DNA of 64,000 bases. It comes from Flagellimonas oceani (GTDB lineage Bacteria > Bacteroidota > Bacteroidia > Flavobacteriales > Flavobacteriaceae). Below are positions 57,956 to 64,000 of the stretch, in pieces; position 1 is the first letter of the stretch; every line of letters starts with the position of its first letter. Under the pieces are notes generated by a model. The model had not been told where the DNA came from and ran no database searches. It worked only from the letters and a program-made list of their open reading frames with translations. Location of the stretch: contig NZ_CP049616.1 in the NCBI RefSeq assembly GCF_011068285.1, forward strand, positions 186,001 to 250,000. The letters run 5' to 3'. The position numbers and the translations under genes were made by a program.

Positions 57956-58591
57956 ATGAAAGCGGAGCTCATCTTTAAATATTTTACGACGCTCAACCAA
58001 GAACAGAAAGAACAGTTTGCCAAATTGGAAGGGTTGTACCAGGACTGGAACCAAAAGATAAATGTGGTTTCCAGAAAGGATATTGATGAGCTGTACCTTC
58101 GACATGTGTTGCATTCGTTGGGGATTGCCAGGGTTCAATCCTTTAACGAGGGGTCGGAAATTTTGGATGTCGGAACCGGAGGCGGCTTTCCGGGTATTCC
58201 GTTGGCCATCATGTTCCCAAACGTGAAATTTACCCTTGTGGATGCCATCGGAAAAAAAATAAAGGTGGTCAACGAAGTGATAGAGGGACTGGGTTTGGAA
58301 AATATTGAGACCCATCATTCAAGGGTCGAGGAAATTCCCGGACAATTTGATTTTATTGTCAGTAGGGCCGTGGCAGCAATGCCAACATTTGTACATTGGA
58401 CCAAGGGGAAGGTTAAAAAAGAATCCGCCCATCAGCGAAAAAATGGCATACTTTACCTGAAGGGCGGAGACCTTACGGAAGAGCTGAAGGGTTACGAAAC
58501 CGTTCAGACCTTCGATTTAAACGAATATTTTGAGGAGGATTTCTTTGATACCAAAAAAGTGGTGTACTTACCTCAGAAGTATAAAGGATAG
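57956..58591 (+). CDS. rsmG: 16S rRNA (guanine-527-N7)-methyltransferase
   Basis: 211 aa. RsmG/GidB signatures: YQDWNQKINVVSRKDIDELY, RHVLHSLGIARV, ILDVGTGGGFPGIPLAIMFP and FDFIVSRAVAAMPTFVHW. Methylates G527 in the decoding region of 16S rRNA. Divergent from the desaturase gene. Confidence 0.96.
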   Translation: MKAELIFKYFTTLNQEQKEQFAKLEGLYQDWNQKINVVSRKDIDELYLRHVLHSLGIARVQSFNEGSEILDVGTGGGFPGIPLAIMFPNVKFTLVDAIGKKIKVVNEVIEGLGLENIETHHSRVEEIPGQFDFIVSRAVAAMPTFVHWTKGKVKKESAHQRKNGILYLKGGDLTEELKGYETVQTFDLNEYFEEDFFDTKKVVYLPQKYKG

Positions 58592-58592
58592 C

Positions 58593-58715
58593 TTAAATGC
58601 TGTACATCCTTTTATATACCAACCTACATTTTCGGGCATAATCCTTGGCGTATAGCCATAATTGCTGATATTTTTTGATCATCAATTTCCCCCATCCATT
58701 ACTTCTAACTGTCAT
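58593..58715 (-). CDS. Small basic ORF, 40 aa
   Basis: An ATG at 58715 opens 40 codons to TAA at 58593: MTVRSNGWGKLMIKKYQQLW, then LYAKDYARKCRLVYKRMYSI. The composition is protein-like (basic, aromatic, no low complexity), the upstream stretch is very AT-rich like a promoter, and the region is otherwise empty. No family recognised, so existence is a guess. Confidence 0.4.
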   Translation of the reverse strand: MTVRSNGWGKLMIKKYQQLWLYAKDYARKCRLVYKRMYSI

Positions 58716-58869
58716 AACTAATTGATTTAAGGTAAACAAAGATAAATATATTACGTTTAGTTTACAATTAGTTAACGTTAAATTTACATTTAAATTATGC
58801 TTTGATAGATTATTTTATTGTTAGTCATTTGAAAAAAGGATGTTAAAGAGGGTTTTTGTAAAGTTCGGT

Positions 58870-59907
58870 CTAATCCAATTTATCGAATGTTTTGCCATTT
58901 TGCTCTAACCGATAACCTGTTATCGCTCCCGATGCATTCCTTAAGAAATACACATATTCACTGTCTACATCCGAGAAAACATCGTCGTTTTCATGGTAAA
59001 TGGGATAAAACAGATGGTCGATTTCAACTTCTAGATTCCCTTGGTGCTTGTTGTATCTTAATTTGAATGTTGTATCATTTTTGTATTGATAAACGCCCTC
59101 AAAATCCTGAAAAAATCCTTCCTGTTTTGTATTGGCATATGGATTCGATTCCGATAAGAGGAGCCCGTTGCCCATGTTCCAGTTGTCATATTCCATATAA
59201 TAAGCGGTTCTTTTGGCTGCGTTTATGCCCTGTAATTTGGCAACGATATGCAGGGCACCGTCGATTCCGGCCGAAATCCCTGCCGTGGTGATTACCTCAC
59301 CGTTGTCCACATATCTAACATTTTTACGTACATCCACTTCGGGGTAGTTCGTTTCCAGATCGGAAAGAGCGTTGTGGAATGTTGTGGCTACTTTTCCATT
59401 AAGTATGCCCGCTTCGGCCAATACAAATGCACCGGTACAGACCGAGAAATGGTACTCAATATCCTCTTGTTTTTTTACCCATGCAATTACCTCTTCGTTT
59501 TGGGAAGCGGCCTGCGAATTCCCTCCAAAAAAGGCCAATATATCCGCTTTTGGAGCATCCTTTATACTATAGTCGGGAACCACGGTTAAAATGCCTTGCG
59601 ATTTAATGGGGTCTTTGGTGGCCGATACGGTAAAAACCCGATATCCGGCATAACTGAATACTTCCATAGGTCCTGCAAAGTCCAATACTTCCACCCCATC
59701 TTGAAGGTAGAAGGCAATGGTTTTGGATGTTCCTTTCTGTATCAGCGGCATATTGCAATGCTCGCAGACCCCGGGAGCATCATGGGTAACGTTGTCACAT
59801 TCACTGTTGCAGGGCGGACATATGTATTCGGTGTTGGATTCTTTGGTGCTTTGGGCCATGGTCGTTACGGAGATAAAGCAAATTACTAAACGTGCTAACT
59901 GTTTCAT
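58870..59907 (-). CDS. Secreted DJ-1/PfpI-family protein with N-terminal metal-binding ribbon
   Basis: 345 aa. A signal peptide (about 1-18) is followed by a Cys-rich ribbon at about 28-58 (YICPPCNSECDN, GVCEHCNMPL), similar to heavy-metal-binding YHS-like domains. A DJ-1/PfpI domain follows at about 63-245, starting IAFYLQDGVEVLDFAGPMEV with the nucleophile in FSVCTGAFVLAEAG. A C-terminal beta-rich domain of about 85 residues has no clear family. The gene is 102 bp downstream of a GlxA-type regulator that carries its own DJ-1 domain. Confidence 0.8.
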   Translation of the reverse strand: MKQLARLVICFISVTTMAQSTKESNTEYICPPCNSECDNVTHDAPGVCEHCNMPLIQKGTSKTIAFYLQDGVEVLDFAGPMEVFSYAGYRVFTVSATKDPIKSQGILTVVPDYSIKDAPKADILAFFGGNSQAASQNEEVIAWVKKQEDIEYHFSVCTGAFVLAEAGILNGKVATTFHNALSDLETNYPEVDVRKNVRYVDNGEVITTAGISAGIDGALHIVAKLQGINAAKRTAYYMEYDNWNMGNGLLLSESNPYANTKQEGFFQDFEGVYQYKNDTTFKLRYNKHQGNLEVEIDHLFYPIYHENDDVFSDVDSEYVYFLRNASGAITGYRLEQNGKTFDKLD

Positions 59908-60009
59908 TTTTTTAGACTGATGATTTCTTCAAAATTAGAAAGTTCGCTATCGACCTGAAAGGACAATTATGCTCAGTTTTGAGACACCTACGCACCTAAT
60001 TTTTGGAAC

Positions 60010-60954
60010 TTACCTCTGGTGCTTTTTTAATAACGCCCTTAATTGGTTGCTGCTTTTAAGTCCGCAGGCCTGTGCTGCGGCGCTTATCTTGGAGCCATTG
60101 GAAAGTAGCTGTGTTGCACGCTCCGTACGCAATTGGTCCAAATAATCTCCAATTGTAATTCCAGTAGTGTTTTTAAACAGGCGGGTAAGGTTCCTGCGGC
60201 TCATATGAACCGTTTCGGCGAGGGTTTCTACCTTGACTTTTTCTTCGAGATGCTGTGACAGCAAATCCTGGACCATGTGGATTCTATTGTCCAAATGATT
60301 CCTGTAACGCAGGTAAATGCTTAACTGTGGATCTTTTGGGGTGCGTCGCGAATAAATCACTACTTCTTTTGCAATTTTAGAGGCAAAAACGGGTCCCAAG
60401 AGTTCTTCTATTATATAAAGGGCCAAATCTATACCGGATGAGACGCCGGCACTCGAGTAGATGTTTCCATCTTTTACGATCAATCGATCGCTTAGGACTT
60501 TGGTCCTTGGGAATCTATTCTTAAAATCTTCAATGTACTTCCAATGCGTAGTGCATTCTTTTTCATCTAAAACACCAGCCATTCCCATAAGGTAAGCCCC
60601 TGTGCAGACCGAACAGATTTTGACGCCGGTTTTATTTTGGGTTTTGAGCCATTCAAAGAACAGGGAGTGCTTCTGTTTGAATTGTTCGGACAACAATAAA
60701 TGGGATTCCAAACCCGGAATAAACAAAAGATCTTCTTTGTTTAATCGGTAGCGCTCAAAGAATTCTAAATTGCCCATGGATATACCTGCGCTGGATGATT
60801 GTTGTAAATTTTTGTCCAAACTCAAATAATGGACATCGATGTCGGCTCCATATTCTTTCGCTTCATAAAACAGTTGAGCAGGACCGGCAAAATCCAAAAG
60901 TTGTACCTCTGGGGGAATCAAAAAGAAGACTCGGAACTTGGTTTTGTAGTTCAT
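60010..60954 (-). CDS. GlxA-type AraC-family transcriptional regulator
   Basis: 314 aa. N-terminal DJ-1/PfpI-like domain (FFLIPPEVQLLDFAGPAQLF; CSVCTGAYLMGMAGVLDEKE) as ligand sensor and a C-terminal AraC double helix-turn-helix (VETLAETVHMSRRNLTRLFK, then QACGLKSSNQLRAL). Probably activates its own neighbourhood, including the DJ-1 lipoprotein-like gene after it. Its ATG overlaps the stop of the creatininase-like gene (ATGA). Confidence 0.93.
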   Translation of the reverse strand: MNYKTKFRVFFLIPPEVQLLDFAGPAQLFYEAKEYGADIDVHYLSLDKNLQQSSSAGISMGNLEFFERYRLNKEDLLFIPGLESHLLLSEQFKQKHSLFFEWLKTQNKTGVKICSVCTGAYLMGMAGVLDEKECTTHWKYIEDFKNRFPRTKVLSDRLIVKDGNIYSSAGVSSGIDLALYIIEELLGPVFASKIAKEVVIYSRRTPKDPQLSIYLRYRNHLDNRIHMVQDLLSQHLEEKVKVETLAETVHMSRRNLTRLFKNTTGITIGDYLDQLRTERATQLLSNGSKISAAAQACGLKSSNQLRALLKKHQR

Positions 60955-61721
60955 TTTTTTTGATAAAGGTCATCGATGTCGGTGATGGAGATATCAACAA
61001 GTAGCTTTCCCATTTTGGCACACACCAAATTGAAGAATGTTTCACCTTTTTCTTTGGTCGCCTTGCTGGGGTCGCCAACCCCTGTATCTTGGGTCACTTT
61101 GGACCAAGGCCGTTCGGTCCATGCCCAGCCTTCGGAAAAGGCGTTGATTTTGTTTTTGAGTTCTTTGCCTTCTCCCCAATCTTCTTTTGGAAGTACCAGG
61201 TTGGGCGTTAAATGCAGGATAAGGCTGGTCTCCATTTCATCGGCATGGTCGCCCGGTTTTTCAAATACGCCCGAATCATTGCCAAGTTTGAACCAGTTGG
61301 TAACACAAAGGAACATTTCAGGGAAAAGAAGCCCGAGTTCCCTGATGATGGCCTTCCAATTATTGCCTCCATGGCTGTTCAATATCATAAACTTTTTTAT
61401 GCCCTGTCGATCCAATACAGTAATCAAATCCTTCAAGATGGCAAATTGCGTGCTGGGATTCAGGTTCATGTCCAAGTAAATGTCCGATTGTCCCGTGTTC
61501 ACTCCAAAGGGTATGTTTGGCAATACAATTACTTTGCTCCCTTGTTCCCATGCAATTCTCGCCGATTCCTCTGCTATAGAAGTTCCTTCAATCACATCGG
61601 TGGCATAGGGTAAGTGGTAATTGTGGGCTTCAGTGGCGCCCCAAGGTAGAATAGCAAGGTCAAAAGATTCATCCTTTAGGTGTTTCCAATTGGTTTCTGC
61701 CAAAATATAGGGTCTGGGCAT
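60951..61721 (-). CDS. Creatininase-family amidohydrolase
   Basis: 256 aa. Metal-site blocks: LPWGATEAHNYHLPYATDV (Glu, His), ILNSHGGNNWKAIIREL and PGDHADEMETSLIL (His, Asp/Glu). Family members hydrolyse cyclic amides such as creatinine, or formamide intermediates of riboflavin and other pathways. Natural substrate unknown. First gene of the creatininase-glxA-DJ-1 unit. Confidence 0.9.
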   Translation of the reverse strand: MPRPYILAETNWKHLKDESFDLAILPWGATEAHNYHLPYATDVIEGTSIAEESARIAWEQGSKVIVLPNIPFGVNTGQSDIYLDMNLNPSTQFAILKDLITVLDRQGIKKFMILNSHGGNNWKAIIRELGLLFPEMFLCVTNWFKLGNDSGVFEKPGDHADEMETSLILHLTPNLVLPKEDWGEGKELKNKINAFSEGWAWTERPWSKVTQDTGVGDPSKATKEKGETFFNLVCAKMGKLLVDISITDIDDLYQKK

Positions 61722-61747
61722 GTCAAAAAAGGGTTAGGTTAACAAAA

Positions 61748-61775
61748 AAGGCCGTCATATTCGTATGACGGCCTT
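61748..61775 (-). terminator. Terminator of pruA
   Basis: AAGGCCGTCATA-TTCG-TATGACGGCCTT, a 12-bp perfect stem with a UUCG/CGAA loop; on the minus strand followed by TTTTTTGTT. 22 bp after the pruA stop. Confidence 0.93.
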
Positions 61776-61796
61776 GAAATTAGTTGTTTTTTGGTC

Positions 61797-63425
61797 TTAT
61801 CCCAAAAAAGGATACCTGTAATCCTCGGGGGTCACAAAAGTTTCCTTGATGAGCCTTGGAGATACCCATCTCAACAAGTTTTGCATGGAACCTGCCTTGT
61901 CGTTGGTACCAGAGGCCCTAGCGCCTCCGAACGGCTGTTGTCCCACAACGGCCCCTGTGGGCTTGTCGTTGATGTAGAAGTTCCCTGCTGCGTTCTGCAA
62001 GGCCTTGGTGGCCTCGTCGATGGAGTATCGGTCTCCCGAAAGAACGGCCCCAGTCAAACCATATTCAGAGGTTCCGTCCACCAGCTTCAAGGTTTCGCTC
62101 CAATCCTTGTCCTCGTACACATAAACGGTCACCACTGGACCAAAGAGTTCGGTGTACATGGTCTCGTACTTTGGATTAGTGGTCAATATTACGGTAGGCT
62201 CTATAAAATATCCTACGGATTTATCATAATTTCCACCCGCGATTATTTCTGCATCATCGTCTGCTTTTGCTTGATCGATGTATTTGGCCAATTTGTCAAA
62301 AGCACCTTCGTGGATCACTGCCGTGATAAAATTGCTCATGTCCTCTGGGGAACCCGGCTTGTTAAAGGAAGCGATATCTTTTTTGACGAGTTCCAAAATT
62401 TCATCGGCTGTGGATTTTGGCAGATAAACTCTTGATGCGGCACTGCATTTTTGACCTTGAAACTCAAAAGCACCTCGGCTGATGGCGGTGGCCACCTGTT
62501 GCGGTTTGGCCGTTGGGTGTGCAATGATAAAATCCTTTCCGCCCGTTTCACCTACGATACGTGGGTATGTCTTGTAGTTATGGATGTTGTTCCCGATCTG
62601 TTTCCAAAGATTTTTGAACACGGTGGTTGAGCCGGTAAAGTGTATGCCTGAGAAATCTGGACTTGCCAAAATGGTATCGGAGATCATAACGGGGTCGCCA
62701 TAGATCATGTTGATCACCCCATCGGGCAATCCGGCCTCTTTGAACACGTCCATGATCACCTTGGCGGAATAGATCTGGCTGTCGCTCGGTTTCCAGACGG
62801 CCACATTCCCCATCATGGCGGCACTGGCAGGAAGGTTACCTGCAATGGCGGTAAAGTTGAACGGAGTGATGGCATATACGAAACCTTCCAATGGACGGTA
62901 TTCCACACGGTTCCAGACCCCTTCCGAGGATTCCGGCTGTTCGCCATAGATCTGGGACATGTACTCCACGTTGAAACGCAAAAAGTCCACGATCTCGCAG
63001 GCGGAATCTATCTCGGCCTGATAAATGTTCTTGGATTGGGCCAGCATGGTGGCGGCGTTCATTTTTTGGCGGTAAGGACCTGCGATGAGCTCGGCGGCCT
63101 TCAGGAAAACCGCGGCGCGCTGTTCCCATGTAAGGTTTGCCCAGGCTTCCCTGGCTTCCAAACAATTGGAGATGGCCTGTTCCACATGTTTCTTTTCTGC
63201 CAAGTGGTAGTGTCCCAAAATGTGCTTGTGTTCGTGCGGTGGGGACATGGGCTTGGTATTGCCCGTTCTTATCTCTTCGCTTCCGATATAAAGTGGAACA
63301 TCCACTTCACTGTCATAAAACGCCTTGTATTGTTTTAGTACTTCTTCTCGTTCGGGCGAACCCGGAGCATAGCTCAGTACAGGTTCATTGTATGCTGTTG
63401 GAACTTGAAAAAATCCTTTTCCCAT
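61797..63425 (-). CDS. pruA: L-glutamate gamma-semialdehyde dehydrogenase
   Basis: Delta-1-pyrroline-5-carboxylate dehydrogenase, 542 aa, second step of proline catabolism. ALDH signatures: YAITPFNFTAIAGNLPASAA, HFTGSTTVFKNLW, the Glu in RIVGETGGKDF and the catalytic Cys in FQGQKCSAASRVY. The monofunctional form, without the PutA proline-dehydrogenase half. Single gene with its own terminator. Confidence 0.96.
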   Translation of the reverse strand: MGKGFFQVPTAYNEPVLSYAPGSPEREEVLKQYKAFYDSEVDVPLYIGSEEIRTGNTKPMSPPHEHKHILGHYHLAEKKHVEQAISNCLEAREAWANLTWEQRAAVFLKAAELIAGPYRQKMNAATMLAQSKNIYQAEIDSACEIVDFLRFNVEYMSQIYGEQPESSEGVWNRVEYRPLEGFVYAITPFNFTAIAGNLPASAAMMGNVAVWKPSDSQIYSAKVIMDVFKEAGLPDGVINMIYGDPVMISDTILASPDFSGIHFTGSTTVFKNLWKQIGNNIHNYKTYPRIVGETGGKDFIIAHPTAKPQQVATAISRGAFEFQGQKCSAASRVYLPKSTADEILELVKKDIASFNKPGSPEDMSNFITAVIHEGAFDKLAKYIDQAKADDDAEIIAGGNYDKSVGYFIEPTVILTTNPKYETMYTELFGPVVTVYVYEDKDWSETLKLVDGTSEYGLTGAVLSGDRYSIDEATKALQNAAGNFYINDKPTGAVVGQQPFGGARASGTNDKAGSMQNLLRWVSPRLIKETFVTPEDYRYPFLG

Positions 63426-63500
63426 AGAAATGTTTTTTTTTAATGATTTACAATTCTATCAAAGGTAATGAAACCGCCAGCGAATATAAAATGGTGCGGG

Positions 63501-63887
63501 TTAGTTTATTGCAAAGGGTGCGGCAAACTTAAAAGTCGGTATTTCCACTTCGAACTCTTCGGCATTGGTAAAGTTTACCATGTGGTAATGTCCGCGCATG
63601 GCCCCGACAGGCGATGCCAAGAGGCAACCGGAGCTATAGGTGTGGGAACTGCCGGGCTTTATTACGGGCTTTCTTCCGATAACCCCCTCCCCATCAACGG
63701 TTTCCATATCCTTAAGGGCATCGAATACATCCCAATGCCTTGCGGTTAGCTGTACCGTGTCCTTGCTCAAGTTCTCGATGGTTATGGTATAGCCAAAGGC
63801 ATAGTGCACTTTGTAATTCTTAAAAAATGTGCCTTCAAACGAGGTGCGTACCGATACTTTTATTCCTTTGGTTACCTGTGTAAACAT
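63501..63887 (-). CDS. apaG: ApaG-domain protein
   Basis: 128 aa; start taken at 63887 (MFTQVTKGIKVSV). ApaG signatures: FFKNYKVHYAFGYTITIENL, TARHWDVFDA, and PVIKPGSSHTYSSGC with VGAMRGHYHMV. A small beta-sandwich protein linked in enterobacteria to Co2+/Mg2+ handling and nucleotide (Ap4A) metabolism; mechanism unclear. It lies 5 bp after the membrane-protein gene that runs off the window. Confidence 0.95.
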   Translation of the reverse strand: MFTQVTKGIKVSVRTSFEGTFFKNYKVHYAFGYTITIENLSKDTVQLTARHWDVFDALKDMETVDGEGVIGRKPVIKPGSSHTYSSGCLLASPVGAMRGHYHMVNFTNAEEFEVEIPTFKFAAPFAIN

Positions 63888-63892
63888 AACTA

Positions 63893-64000
63893 TCAATAGG
63901 TTAAACCGCTTCCTGCAAACGTGACTATGATCGTAAAAAAGGCCAAGATCATAAATACCGTATTCAAAAAGATGTATTTTACAATAGTTTTAAATCTTCC
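63893..64000 (-). CDS. C-terminus of a membrane protein (rest outside the window)
   Basis: The last 35 codons of a gene entering from the right edge: FKTIVKYIFLNTVFMILAFF, then TIIVTFAGSGLTY and TGA at 63893. One clear membrane helix. A DUF3667-type protein is possible from memory of similar neighbourhoods, but the fragment is too short to tell. Directly upstream of apaG, likely one operon. Confidence 0.65.
   Translation of the reverse strand, partial: GRFKTIVKYIFLNTVFMILAFFTIIVTFAGSGLTY

Overview
The window looks like chromosomal DNA of a marine member of the Flavobacteriaceae (Bacteroidota). The evidence is SusC/SusD and ECF-sigma/FecR modules, a short RpoD-type sigma factor (287 aa), the menaquinone methyltransferase gene beside porT of the type IX secretion system, a lipoprotein TamA homologue (TamL type), few Shine-Dalgarno sequences and many lipobox lipoproteins. 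I cannot name the genus; an alga-associated relative of Muricauda, Maribacter, Zobellia or Arenibacter would fit.

Left part, 1 to about 26,730: an accessory region for sulfated polysaccharides, broken up by insertion sequences. It starts with the FecR end of one sigma/FecR pair on the minus strand. Next comes a plus-strand cluster of a sulfatase, a serine-hydrolase lipoprotein and a CE1-like esterase. Two nearly identical IS3-family copies flank an AT-rich TIM-barrel lipoprotein gene that also sits between integron-attC-like sites. A CE6-like acetylesterase follows, its tail overwritten by an IS256-family element. A second sigma factor diverges from fecR-susC-susD, the core of the utilization locus. 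Beyond an IS21 remnant and an IS5 remnant lie a dead GH3 gene, a lipoprotein formylglycine-generating enzyme and two sulfatases, all on the minus strand. A decayed IS481-like element and the other end of an IS21 element close the region. The two IS21 halves have opposite orientations, as if the segment from about 18.8 to 26.6 kb had been inverted.

Boundary, about 26,700-26,760: a tRNA 3'-end-like fragment ending in CCA is followed at once by a terminator hairpin. It may be the attachment-site scar of an island whose other end lies outside the window to the left.

Right part, 26,769-64,000: no IS was seen. Contents are a 7TMR-type hybrid histidine kinase, two surface lipoproteins that share an upstream direct-repeat motif, a DinB/NRDE/ATP-grasp operon facing ypdA-rpe, and a sugar-acid dehydratase plus GntP permease behind a LacI-type palindrome. 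Housekeeping genes follow: rpoD, pnp, rpsO, accD, fbaA, tamL, an rRNA methyltransferase, porT-ubiE, trkA-trkH, an aspartate aminotransferase, a desaturase, rsmG, pruA and apaG. A DJ-1/PfpI lipoprotein, a GlxA-type regulator and a creatininase-like gene form one further cluster.

How the genes work together: SusC/SusD would bind and import glycan fragments. Secreted sulfatases, activated by the formylglycine enzyme, together with the esterases and glycosidases, would strip and cut the glycan. The STN domain of SusC and the FecR/sigma pair would report substrate to transcription. All function calls rest on motifs read by eye; no database search was run.
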